A stretch of DNA of 64,000 nt, from NCBI GenBank assembly GCA_032433765.1, contig JAVIAB010000024.1:16308648-16372647 (forward strand), written 5' to 3'. Shown piece by piece: positions 20,800 through 31,359 of the stretch. This DNA comes from Megaustenia siamemsis. Taxonomy: Eukaryota; Mollusca; Gastropoda; Stylommatophora; Ariophantidae. The notes beneath the pieces were generated by a model. That model was not told the DNA's origin. It saw only the letters and a list, made by a program, of their open reading frames with translations, and did not search any database. A program made the translations under genes and the position numbers. Every line of letters begins with the position of its first letter. Positions within the stretch are counted from its first letter, which is position 1.

Positions 20800-20985
20800 A
20801 CAGATTCTTTTTATAGCAGATTCTTATTATAACAGATTTTTTAAATAGCAGATTCTTGTTATAACAGATTTTTTAAATAACAGATTCTTATTATAACAGA
20901 TTCTTTTAATAACAGATTCTTTTTATAACAGATTCTTATTATAACAGATTTTTTTAATGACAGATTCTTTATACAAAAGGTTTTT
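20800..20985 (+). repeat. AT-rich short tandem repeat
   Basis: Imperfect 15-17 bp units of the type TTATAACAGATTCTT, about 11 copies. Confidence 0.85.
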
Positions 20986-21089
20986 ATTTTGTGTTAGCTG
21001 ATTTACATTGATACTACACATATATAATATATAATCATGTTTGTATGGACCAAGACATGTTCTCCAATCTGATTTCAAACGGGTCTTCC

Positions 21090-21427
21090 ATATAAAAGGT
21101 AAAAGGTAAAGTACGAGACTTGAACCGGCGTCTTAGCACGCGAGTTTACACCCATATGTGCTTGGCCGCCTATCCAGAAATGTTAGGAGATTTCTGTATA
21201 GTGTCGCCTCAAGCATTGAAACTCAGATGCGAGGCGACATTCCTCACCTTCCCAGGGTAATACCCTTGTACCCATTTCTGCCAACAGCTGGGTCGACCAT
21301 GGGGATATTTTTTTTTTTCCAACCACGAGTACAATTCACACTGCTCCCAGCGGGATTTGAACACGGGTTGTCTGAACGTCGGTGGTCCAGTTGGGTGGTT
21401 TTCCCAACTAGCCTACCGAGGCCCCCA
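21090..21427 (-). mobile_element. SINE2 (tRNA-derived), full length
   Basis: The - strand begins GGCCTCGGTAGGCTAGTTGG (box A-like) with GTGTTCAAATCCC (box B-like) about 45-50 nt later. The body includes an internal A run and GGCGACACTATAC, and it ends GTACTTTACCTTTTACC. Imperfect duplications GGGTCTTCC (21081-21089) and GGGTCTTTCC (21428-21437) flank it. A second copy is at 50510-50757. Confidence 0.82.
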
Positions 21428-21439
21428 GGGTCTTTCCTA

Positions 21440-22130
21440 TTTCCTATGTTACTCTCACAATCCTCGAATGAATTGCCTCATAACCTGATTGGATTCTTTC
21501 AACTGCTGTGGGATCAACTTTTCATTCTTTTAAATTAATTGCTGCTTCGTGCTCATTCTTTACATTTTATAAGTATATGTCTGATGTCTTTTCTGTTCAT
21601 GGTTTTAGAACTACTCATGTTTAGCCTGTGTTGCTGTATGACATCTCATTTTGTGCTTTGCCATGATGGTATTACATGTCTCTGCAAAGCATTTCAATTT
21701 CTTCTGATTTGTTTCTCTCTTCTGTTTGTTTACGTACAGACTGAAGATTTTTTTGGGTCAGAACATTGGTTCTTTGTTTAGTCTAAACTTGTTTACAAAG
21801 ATGAAAACATTACAGCTTTCATATTTCATTGTTACGTAATGAAAGTACGTAATGAAAGTACGGAGTAGTGCAAGGCATGAGGGGCTAACAGAAGGCTCTC
21901 AGACGATGCCTAGAAACAAAAAATCAGAAGCTTACCTTATTTATATTTTTCCACCATCACTTTCCAAATAGTTCCCTTGGAACACATACAGCGATCCTGG
22001 TGCCTCCTCCATGCCTGAAGGGCACCGTAGTCCCTCCCCTTTTCTTCTAAGACTATCCAAAGCCACATGTGATCCCAAACTGATGTCATCTACAGTGTCA
22101 AAAGAGCAGCTTACTTATAGAAACAAAGTC
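21440..22130. other. Unassigned sequence
   Basis: T-rich, with a weak 80-codon frame at 21539-21781 that looks like random hydrophobic translation. No feature is supported. Confidence 0.3.
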
Positions 22131-22345
22131 ACAGCAGGTTTAGGGTGAATGTAGGTGCCAGACCATCTAGCAAAGATAAGGGCTCTCTGTCTAAGAGAAG
22201 ACCAAGGAATTCTTGGAGAAGACAGATAGAAACAGAGATGAAGATGATGGGGAAGACATTGAATGATCTTAAAAAAATGGCAAAAAACAGAACGACTTGG
22301 AAAGTGTTTGTTGAAGACCTATGCTCCACTGGGAGCTAAAAAGGT
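22131..22345 (+). pseudogene. LINE-F C-terminal fragment
   Basis: The frame encodes RRPRNSWRRQIETEMKM, then LKKMAKNRTTWKVFVEDLC. This is the typical end of a non-LTR retrotransposon ORF (basic RPRxxWRR block, then AxNRxxWxxFV), but different from the A-E families. Single copy in the window. Confidence 0.65.
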
Positions 22346-22519
22346 AGAAGAAGAAGATGGTGTCAGACCACTAGGACATTTCTTTAAATTAATAGATCCA
22401 TAAAAGAGAAACTCTATGAGGCGCCCGAATTACTAATACAGACAGCATCCATCATAAGAGTCCGTAATCCTAGTCTGATAGACCCATGTCACAAAAGAAG
22501 AAGAAATCAATAAATAAAT

Positions 22520-22800
22520 TCTATCTATTGACCTTTCGAGCCGTAACCGGCCCATAGGGAGTAGACCAAGATACACCTTCTCCTATATGAATTTTTTTGT
22601 TCTAGCAGTTTTCTTTTAAAGATATTTTATCAAATCTCGCCATCTGTCTCTGTTCTGTGCAAGCAGTTCTATCTCATTGAGGGAGCCGACTCCTGCTGCT
22701 CTTGCCTCTCTCATCAATGTTCTTCTCAGTGTCTCCCTGGGTCTTCCTCTTTTATTTTACCTGTTGTTTCCCATATGAGGGCTTGCTTTGCTATTCGGTT
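22520..22800 (-). mobile_element. LINE-B 3' fragment
   Basis: The TAGA-type tail is at the left, then the end of the ORF (RIAKQALIWETTGKIK and REARAAGVGS-like sequence, frame shifted). It ends near 22800 in non-LINE sequence. Confidence 0.75.
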
Positions 22801-23144
22801 ATTAGTATTAGTTCGATTATAAATAAATTGCTCTGTGTGAATTCTGAGATGGGTCATTGTTGTGGTGCAATAATCAATTTCATACGTGCGACAGTTCTCC
22901 TTGTTTTTCTTGCACATTTTCTTTCAAGTGCCTCAAATTTCAGTAACAGAATTCACTATAGTGCCAAAAGGAGCACATTTTAGATGAATGATGTTCTTGA
23001 TATAAAAAAAAAATGCTGAGAATATAATTTATTTATCTGGGTCTGCAGTGTGTGTATTCTTTAGTATTGGTGGTCGTGGGCTTTTCCACTGCAACACATG
23101 TTGTTTTGACTTCAGATCATAGCTGTAATGATCCCATGATGATC

Positions 23145-23527
23145 TTAGAGCTCGTAAGCCGTCTGATGCAACACAAGGCATATACCAAAACACATGATCT
23201 TAGAGCTCGTAAGCCATCTTATGCAACACAAGGCATATACCAAAACACATGATCTTAGAGCTCGTAAGCCATCTTATGTAACACAAGGCATATACAAAAA
23301 CACATGATCTTAGAGCTCGTAAGCCATCTTATGCAACACAAGGCATATACCAAAACACATGATCTTAGAGCTCGTAAGCCATCTTATGCAACACAAGGCA
23401 TATACCAAAACACATGATCTTAGAGCTCATAAGCCATCTTATGCAACACAAGGCATATACCAAAACACATGATCTTAGAGCTCGTAAGCCATCTTATGCA
23501 ACACAAGGCATATACCAAAACACATCA
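23145..23527 (+). repeat. 55 bp tandem repeat, 7 units
   Basis: The monomer is ATGATCTTAGAGCTCGTAAG followed by CCATCTTATGCAACACAAGG and CATATACCAAAACAC. Units are nearly identical; rare changes are CTGATG, TATGTAAC and GCTCATAAG. It directly precedes dispersed repeat R57. Confidence 0.95.
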
Positions 23528-23569
23528 GGTGTCAAGAATCTGAGGATCATCTTTGCAGCTATACAATAC

Positions 23570-24010
23570 AATAAACTTCCGGTCAATATGGTGGATAGGC
23601 GGCAGGAACCATTAAAGGCTGTGTCTGAAAAGTGTTCCTTGTTGCAGTTTCCTCATTTTCCAAGTCCAGCATGCTGCCAGAGCTACTGAGTTAAGAGCTC
23701 TGTGCACACCATGAGCTGTGCATTTCATCCGTTTTGATCGTGTTTCGATATTCCAATTGCTTACGATGAATGATGATACCGCGTGATGGGAAGCAGATGT
23801 CTGTGTTAATTTTCTGTGCAGTTTTGCCTTATGCCTTTTGTCGTGTGCTGAGACTGCTGTGGTGGGGAGTGCAGCTACCTTTCTTTGTTTGGGAGATGAG
23901 ATATTAATTTGGATGATTCCACTGGCACAGGCGGTTGAACAATTATGGATTTTAATTCGTTTGCAGTGATAGTGGGACCTTCCATAACCAAAACGATACA
24001 TTTTTAGGCT
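23570..24010. repeat. Dispersed repeat R57, copy 1
   Basis: It matches 57377-57870 over its whole length. Shared blocks include GTGTCTGAAAAGTGTTCCTT, CTACTGAGTTAAG, CATCCGTTTTGATC, TTTCTTTGTTTGGGAGATGA and GACCTTCCATAACCA. There is no coding potential or visible terminal inverted repeat, and the class is unknown. A 55 bp scrap also occurs at 56308-56362. Confidence 0.8.
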
Positions 24011-24204
24011 TTCTGTTAGGATCTTCTGACAGACACCATAACTGATTTCAGCCTGTGAGAGAGCTGATGGATTGTTTGGCGGTGATAATTATGGATCAGT
24101 TTACAATTTTTCCCCACATTTTCTAGTATTTTACCAGTGACAGCCTGGGCACTGGTCACACTGCATAGACACAACCAACCTTTAAACGTGTATATCAGTT
24201 AAAG

Positions 24205-24890
24205 TGTTGTGTCTTATTAATACAACACGACAAACAAAACTATATGGGCCACTGCAGGAATTACAAAAGACAGTAAAATTTATACAGGAAATGACATTGT
24301 AGATATAGACAATACTTCAGGTGAACAAAAGATAAGAAAGTCTTGTGTCTCATTAATACAACACTACAAACAAAACTATATGGGCCACTGCAGGAATTAC
24401 AAAAGACAGTAAAATTTATACAGGAAATGACATTGTAGATATAGACAATACTTCAGGTGAACAAAAGATAAGAAAGTCTTGTGTCTCATTAATACAACAC
24501 TACAAACAAAACTATATGGGCCACTGCAGGAATTACAAAAGACAGTAAAATTTATACAGGAAATGACATTGTAGATACAGACAATACTTCAGGTGAACAA
24601 AAGATAAGAAAGTCTTGTGTCTCATTAATACAACACTACAAACAAAACTATATGGGCCACTGCAGGAATTACAAAAGACAGTAAAATTTATACAGGAAAT
24701 GACATTGTAGATACAGACAATACTTCAGGTGAACAAAAGATAAGAAAGTCTTGTGTCTCATTAATACAACACTACAAACAAAACTATATGGGCCACTGCA
24801 GGAATTACAAAAGACAGTAAAATTTATACAGGAAATGACATTGTAGATATAGACAATACTTCAGGTGAACAAAAGATAGAAAGTCTTGTG
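24205..24890 (+). repeat. 136 bp tandem repeat, 5 units
   Basis: TCTTGTGTCTCATTAATAC recurs at 24341, 24477 and every 136 bp after. Units are almost identical (main variant GATATAGAC versus GATACAGAC), so amplification was recent or homogenised. Each unit includes ATGGGCCACTGCAGG. No long frame. Confidence 0.95.
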
Positions 24891-25264
24891 TTTGACGTAA
24901 ACAATGTAAGTAGAAGGCCTGAATAAACATTTCAAAGATATCTGTACCAGATTTGCCAAGCTTCTCACACTATTTGATGTGAACGAGTTGCTTGAGTTTA
25001 TCAAAATGAAACCATCGTACTTATTTCAGAGAGGCCTATACATAAGGTTGAAAAATGGCACACAGAAGCTGATCACATGAAGACAGTATGATCTCACATG
25101 ATAGCACCGACATACATATTTTCATGCAAATATATAAAGAGGCATGTTATGTCATAGTAATTACAGTCTGGAAATTACACTAAGGTACAATGAGGAGTAG
25201 TATAGGACATTCAAATGACATTACTTAACATATATACAATGAGTAGTATAAGACATTCAAATTA
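24891..25264. other. Unassigned sequence with short CAATGAGTAG repeats
   Basis: A loosely repeated motif, ACAATGAGTAGTATAAGACA, appears here, again near 25770 and near 26268. The LINE-C and LINE-E fragments between these copies probably interrupted it. Confidence 0.4.
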
Positions 25265-25720
25265 CATTGATCATCATCAAGTACCGGGCCTACTGGCATA
25301 GGTGATCATGTCTCTCCACTACTTTCGATCTCGGCAGCTATTTATCATTTCTGTTGTTGACCTTCTGCCAAGCCATTCTCTTAAGCTGTCTCTTATTTTT
25401 TCTCTTTGCTTCCCTCTATCTCTTCGTCCCTCAATTTTTCCAGTTGTTACAATATATTGCAGTTGTTCTCTTCTCATTACATGGCCAAAAAATTATGATT
25501 ACTTCTTCCTTTCCATCTGAAATTAGCTCTCTTTTTGCTTTGACCTCTCTCAGAACATCTTCATTACTCTTCTTAGCTGTCCATGGTACTCTCAACATTC
25601 TTCTGTAAAACCACATTTCTACATACTCCAGTGATTTTCTTATTTGTTGTCCTATTGTCCTTGATTCGCATCCATATGTTAAGACTGGCTCTACATAACA
25701 TTTAAGAACTCTTTTTTTCT
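25265..25720 (-). pseudogene. LINE-C 3' half fragment
   Basis: The - strand frames give MWFYRRMLRVPWTAKKSNED, VLREVKAKRELIS, then FWPCNEKR and EGRRDRGKQ blocks shifted in frame, then the tail with GATGATGAT at the left edge. The ESRTIGQQIRKSLE-like part precedes it. It ends in CAAAAAAAGAG sequence at the right. Confidence 0.8.
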
Positions 25721-25854
25721 TTTGAAAAAAATTACTTTAAGTGCCAAATTACATTACTTAACATATATGCAATGAGGAGTAGTGCAAGACTTTAATAAAT
25801 TGATTTTTTCAACCTAAGTACAATGAGGAGTGAACATTGTGAGTACAATGAAAG

Positions 25855-26225
25855 TCAAACATGGACCCTTTCTAAATCACATTTAAGAAAGATCAATACA
25901 TGTGAGATGCGATGCTTGAGAAAAGTAACAAAAAACACAAGAAGAGATAGAATACCAAATGAAACCATAAGAAAAATAGTAGGAACAAAACCCTGCCAAG
26001 AATATATAGAACAACAACAACTTAAATGGTTTGGCCACCTGGTCAGAATGAATCCTCACCAATCACCATCAAGGGCGTTCTTCTCGAGAATGCATGGGAA
26101 AAGACCAAGAGGAAGACCCAGAAGAAGATGGATAGATGCAGTTACAGAGACATGTAACAACAAAGGAAAATCACAAATTCAGACAATTCGAGCAGCACAA
26201 GAACGACAAATGATATAAACCACGA
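25855..26225 (+). pseudogene. LINE-E ORF C-terminal fragment
   Basis: The frame encodes SQTWTLSKSHLRKINTCEMR, CLRKVTKNTRRDRIPNETIR, KWFGHLVRMNP and KRPRGRPRRRWIDAVTET, and stops at 26216-26218. It is closely related to 63018-63377 on the other strand and to a short piece at 43975-44102. The C-terminal architecture is that of RTE-like elements, and the copy is 5' truncated. Confidence 0.8.
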
Positions 26226-26489
26226 CACCTTTTAGGTATCAGTGAAAGAGAAAAGAAGAAAAGTACAATGAGGAGTGGTGCAAGACAATTTCTTAACTTA
26301 AACAATATAGACAGAATAATAAAAATAGTTTAAATGCTTAAGTTTTTAGAAAAATATGAAATGCTGCAACTATCAACTGTTATTTAACCTAAAAATTCAA
26401 TTTATTCATATTATCATCACTCAATGCCATGGCAATCAATATAAACAAATTAGAAAAATGGAATCTGGGATTTCAATTTTCTGCTTTTT

Positions 26490-27030
26490 TATATCTATCT
26501 ATCTGTTGACCTTTCGAGCTGTAGCCGGCCCATAGAGCGTAGACCAAGATACTCCCTCTCTTATCTGAATTTTTGTTCCAGCAGTTTTCAATTCTTTTAA
26601 AGATATTTTATCAAATCTCGCCATTTGTCTCTGTTTTGTGTAAGCAGCTCTACCTCATTGAGGGAGCCGAATCCTGCTGCTCTTACCTCTCTCATCAATG
26701 TTCTTCTCAGTGTCTCTCTGGGTCTTCCTCTTTTCCTCTTACCTGTTATTTCCCATATTAGTGCTTACTTTGCTATTCGGTTATTATCTCTTCTCATCAC
26801 ATGTCCAACATATGACCATCGTCTTTTCTTTATTACTGAAGATATTAATGGTTGATTGGCATTTTCTCTAATTTCCTCATTTGTTTTGAATTCGTTCCAC
26901 GCTATACCAAACATTTTCCTTAGACATTTATTTTCGAATGCGTTCAACTTTGTTTCTATATCTCTTGTTGTTTTCCAGCTTTCACACGCATACGTAAGGG
27001 TTGATAGTACATTTGATTTGAATAGTCTAT
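26490..27030 (-). pseudogene. LINE-B 3' fragment
   Basis: The tail is at the left (ATCTATCTATCT, then GACCTTTCGAGC). The ORF region right of it encodes ETKLNAFENKCLRKMFGIA, KKRRWSYVGHVMRRDN and NRIAK. It breaks at about 27030 in LRLFKSN. Confidence 0.85.
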
Positions 27031-27274
27031 ATAAAGCTTTTATATAGGTCTGTATCATACTTCAAAAGTTGTGGAGAGACATGATCAGCATCAGACGTCA
27101 GCAGGCTTGGTACTTGATGATGATATCATACTTACAATTTATCAACATGATATACGTACGGTATTTATTTAACTTTACCGACAATTTACTTCTAATTTGT
27201 CAGTTTGGTTATTTATTTTCTTTTAAAATCAGCGTGATCTAAATTCAAATTTGAATAGAAGAATCTAATGTTGT

Positions 27275-27376
27275 ATCAATGAAACCGCTGGTTGTATCAA
27301 TGAAACCGCTGGTTGTATCAATGAAACCGCTGGTTGTATCAATGAAACCGCTGGTTGTATCAATGAAACCGCTGAA
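27275..27376 (+). repeat. 21 bp tandem repeat, 5 units
   Basis: The monomer is GGTTGTATCAATGAAACCGC plus T, perfect over five units. Unrelated to the 21 bp satellite at 31.4 kb. Confidence 0.97.
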
Positions 27377-27399
27377 TCTCTTTAATGTTTAATTATAAT

Positions 27400-28140
27400 C
27401 AAAGACGATACCTGCTGGTGTAGGTGATCATGTCTCTCCACAACTTTCAATCTCGACAGTTATTTATCATTTCTGTTGTTGAATTTCTGCCAAGCCATTC
27501 TTTTAAGCTGTCTAGTATCTTTTCTCTTTGCTTCCCTCTGTCTCTTTGTTCCTCAATTTTCCCAGTTGTCACAATATATTCCAGCTGTTCTCTTCTCATT
27601 ACATGGCCAAAAAATGATGATTGTTTCTTCCTAATATTGGAAATTAGCTCTATCTTTGTTTTGGAACGTTTTCATTACTCTTCTTAGCTGTCCATGGTAT
27701 TCTCAATATTCCTCTGTAAAACCACATTTCTACAGCCTCCAGTGATTTTCTTGTCTATTGTCCTATTGTCTATTATTCACATTCATATGTCAAGACTGGC
27801 TGTACATAACATTTAAGAACTCTTTTTCTTGTTTCTGTTGTCAAAAATGGATTGCACAGTATCTTCCTCATTTGGAAAGCTGCTTAGCCTGAGCTATTCT
27901 GTATCTCACCTCTGTTGTCGATCTTCAATCTGAGGTTAATATTGTTCCTAGATATTTAAATTCATATACCGGTTTTAATATTGTTCCACTTGTCTTTATT
28001 CTGCACTGCAGTGATGTCTTTTTCTTTGTTGCTACTATTATTCTGTCTTTTTGCTGTTAAGGCCGAGTCCTTTATTTTTGCTTTTCTTTGCTATAGTGTC
28101 TAACATTTCTTGTAACTCATTTTCACTCTTAGCGATTTAC
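27400..28140 (-). pseudogene. LINE-C fragment including RT-adjacent region
   Basis: Complement of the LINE-C end plus the upstream region. Near 27860-28130 it covers the KYLG-type region and reaches just past the YADD-proximal segment (LQEMLDTIAKK-like). Many indels. The left edge has the LINE-C 3' end without a clear GAT tail. Confidence 0.75.
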
Positions 28141-28439
28141 ATCCTGTCCTGTGCATAAAAAAAATAGGAATCTGGTGAAAAGATAAAAAACACATTTAGA
28201 GCAATGGGCTCTCACAGTTCTAACTGAAAATGTGAAATGCTTACAGCGCATATTATTTAAGCTTGCTTTAAAGAACAAAAGTGGAAGGCATTGTTCCTGG
28301 GCAGATGAAAAAGGTATTTTCAAACGATCAAAGAGACCTTGAACATGACAACAAAAGATATGGTGGGAGATCTATCTCTCTCTCTCTGCGATCAGGACTC
28401 AATCAGAGTAGGATTCCAGACTCTCACATGAAGTCAGCT

Positions 28440-28640
28440 GTCAGGTTAAGTGTGTTGATCGCCCCCACAGACAGAACGTCACAATTAGAGTCTGCCAGAT
28501 CCACTCTGACTGAACACCCGTTAAAACGTTGCACTGTGTTCTGCGCCAGTGGCCCAGTGCATCAGATTTCAGCCAGCATTTTATTCAGGTTAGCTTTCCT
28601 TAGCCTTTGATTGTCCCCAATCTTCCTGCAAGGCAGCAGA
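28440..28640. repeat. Degraded relative of R10 and of the inverted-repeat flank
   Basis: GGCCCAGTGCATCAGATTTC resembles R10 at 10436. CCTTAGCCTTTGATTGTCCC, then CCTGCAAGGCAGCAG, resembles 11580-11625. So R10 and the flank of the 11 kb inverted repeat are probably parts of one larger element. Confidence 0.5.
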
Positions 28641-28724
28641 TGATCTTTTCTGTAGGGGGATTCTACCCTTAGATGGTCGGCCCTACCAGGTTTACGAGCA
28701 CCATCTAACCGAGTCACTAGAGGT

Positions 28725-29640
28725 GACTAACACAGACATGCACACACAAAGATATGAGATGTGACAAACACAGACATGCACACAGCGATACGAGGCATGA
28801 CTAACACTGACACACATCAATATATATGACACATGACTAACATAGACATGCACATAAAGATATGAGATATGTCTGACATGGACATACACACACAAAGATA
28901 TGACACATTCCTAACATAGACATGCACACAAAGATATGAGATATGACCAACATAGACATGCACACACAAAGATGTGAGATGTTACTAACATAGCCATGCA
29001 CACACAAGGATATGAGATGTTACTAACATAGCCATGCACACAAAGATATGAGATGTGACTAACGTAGCCATGCACACACAAAGATATGAGATGTTACTAA
29101 CATAACCATGCACACACAAGGATATGAGATGTGACATACACAGACATGCACACACAAAGATATGAGATGTTACTAACGTAGCCATGCACACAAAGATATG
29201 AGATGTTACTAACGTAGCCATGCACACAAAGATATGAGATGTGACTAACGTAGCCATGCACACACAAAGATATGAGATATGACCAACATAATCATGCACA
29301 CAAAGATATGAGATATCACTAACCCAAACATGCACACACAAAGATGTGACACATGACTAACACAGATACACACTAAGATATGAGATATTACTAAACACAT
29401 ACACACATAAAGATATGAGACATGATTAACATGGACACACCAAGATATAAGATATGACTAACATGACACACACCAAGATATGAGCCATGGCCAGCACACA
29501 CACACACACACACACACACTAGCCATGGCCAGCACAGAAACACATCAAGATATGAGCCATGGCCAGCACAGAGACACATCAAGATATGAGCCATGGCTTT
29601 ACGGAAAAACACCAAGAAATGAGCCATGTCCCGCACAGAA
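28725..29640 (+). repeat. ~36 bp minisatellite with CA repeat
   Basis: Units of the type CTAACATAGACATGCACACA followed by AAGATATGAGATGT. They are variable in length, decaying at both ends, with a (CA)12-like stretch at 29497-29520. It ends right beside the EGF-receptor coding region. Confidence 0.92.
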
Positions 29641-29715
29641 ACACATTAAAGTATCCATATGCTTGGGTTTGTTGTAGTCGGCAGACTCTTCTTAACGTGG
29701 GAATCATCGACATAC

Positions 29716-30935
29716 GAGACGCAGGCCCCGATTAACTGTTCACAGGTTTCGTTCAAACAGTTGTCCGGAGATTTGAGAGTGCAGTCTGACCCGTAGAACG
29801 TTCCCTTGCATGCACAGTTCCCGTTTGACTGTTCACAGGGGTCGTTGAAACAGTTGTCCAGACATTTGATAGTGCAGTCTGACCTGTAGTACGTTTCCTT
29901 GCACGTACAGTCTGTACTTTCCGGGTCACATATGATGGCAAAGCCATAAGAACACGTATGTTTGCACTGTAGTCCAAAATTACCATCGGGACAAGTGTCA
30001 CTACAGGTGTAGCCAGGATGCTTACATTGTAGGCATTTTCCGGATTTTTCCTCACATAAAGGACAGACACTAAGACAAGACCCGGAGCAGTCGTGCCCAT
30101 AGATCTCATGTGAACAGTTACCGTGACACGTACCGATGATGACGTTGCAGCCTCTGCAATACCCACTACACCCTGCACAAACAACAAAGAATGCCCGTCC
30201 AGACAATAGGTGTCTGTAAATGTTTGCACCTCACACGCCGTCAGTGCACTGGCGGCCTGCGAAATGGTCGATGAGAACTCAATCTTAATGTGTACCATTG
30301 CCGCTTGTGTGGTGACTACAATAGTGTTCAAAGAAATATTTGGGTATGATTTGAGAGCCACATTCCGACCCCCGCCAATGTAGATGGAGCAGATATTTGC
30401 AACTGTCGCCCCTTCAATCCGTAACTTGTTGATCAGACCAGCCCCAGAGAAAAACGATAGCAATCTCATGCGAACTAACTACAAACCTTGATTCATTGTT
30501 ACGTGAGGCAGAACCATTTAGTTTTACCGTGAAACTGTCCAGATATGTTAAGTCATTCACATAAATCCTAAACCAGGAGAACGGCAAAGATTGATTGAGA
30601 GTTGCCTCAACTGATGTATAATCTGCGTCCGGATTACATGAGGTGTCGTTGTTATCAAACAGGAAAGTAGGTTCAGATTTTTGGGCGTATTTGCAAACGA
30701 GATCCAAGTACTGACACTGGGGTTCGAAATATTCGTGCTGACAACTGTCATTGTTTGGGCATGTCCCTGTAGTTTTATCACAAACTGAGTCATCATAGCA
30801 GTGACATTGTAACGTACAGTTTGCCCCAAACCAACCGTCTGCACAAGTTAGGTCATTAGCTTCCAAGGCCACGAACGAAGCCAGCAGAATAAAGACTTGA
30901 TCTACAGCGGTGTTTAACGAACTGTGTACAAACAT
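29716..30935 (-). pseudogene. EGF-like / fucolectin-type secreted receptor, 5' coding part with two frame breaks
   Basis: The start at 30935 (- strand) is followed by a hydrophobic signal peptide (VFILLASFVALEA). An EGF-like module comes next (LTCADGWFGANCTLQCHC to CQHEYFEPQCQYL), then a beta-rich region with the FRIYVNDLTYLDSFTVKLNG and ICSIYIGGGRNVAL motifs typical of eel-fucolectin/F5-8-like domains. After LTACEVQTFTDTYC come EGF-like repeats (GYCRGCN, GSCLSVCPLC, GNFGLQCKHTC, GTFYGSDCTLK). One shift lies in 30440-30470, another in 30165-30210. The second lies near a pyrimidine-rich TTTGTGCAG that looks like an acceptor. Mollusc genomes carry many such MEGF-like receptors. A CTC|GTATGT donor near 29715 is possible. 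Pseudogene or sequence error is undecided. Confidence 0.75.
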
Positions 30936-31359
30936 TTATTATAAAACCTATGGTTACATTTCTAAAAATCCGTCAACTCGCTGTGATAACAGATAGCGTG
31001 ATGTTCAAAGTCAACATTGTGTAAACCATGTCCTGAACGCGTCCATCTTCAGAGATTCTTTCAGACGGGTTGTGGGTGACTCAACATTCTACAAAGAATA
31101 TGTCACCTGATGATGATGCTATGACAGATCAGCATTAGGTATCGATGATATTTTGATGCACACTCACGTCACATGACTCATTTTAATCAATCTGAATGGC
31201 TTTATATTTTCTTTTAGAATGTCTATTTTTGTCAAGAAAATAATATTTCAGATAAAATTAGAAAGCGGTCACCCAAAATTTCAGACATTACCTTGATGCT
31301 GAATACCCCTTCTCTTATACACAAATTGGGCTTACTATAGTCTTTAGAAGATGCACCTC
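30936..31359. other. Upstream region of the EGF/fucolectin gene
   Basis: Non-repetitive, AT-rich. It would hold the promoter if the gene is real, but no TATA box or initiator was confidently placed. Confidence 0.3.

Noticed and set aside
29753..30469. 238-codon frame as an intact independent protein
   Set aside because: Only its first ~90 residues belong to the fucolectin-like domain. The rest is an out-of-frame reading of the EGF repeats encoded in the neighbouring frame.
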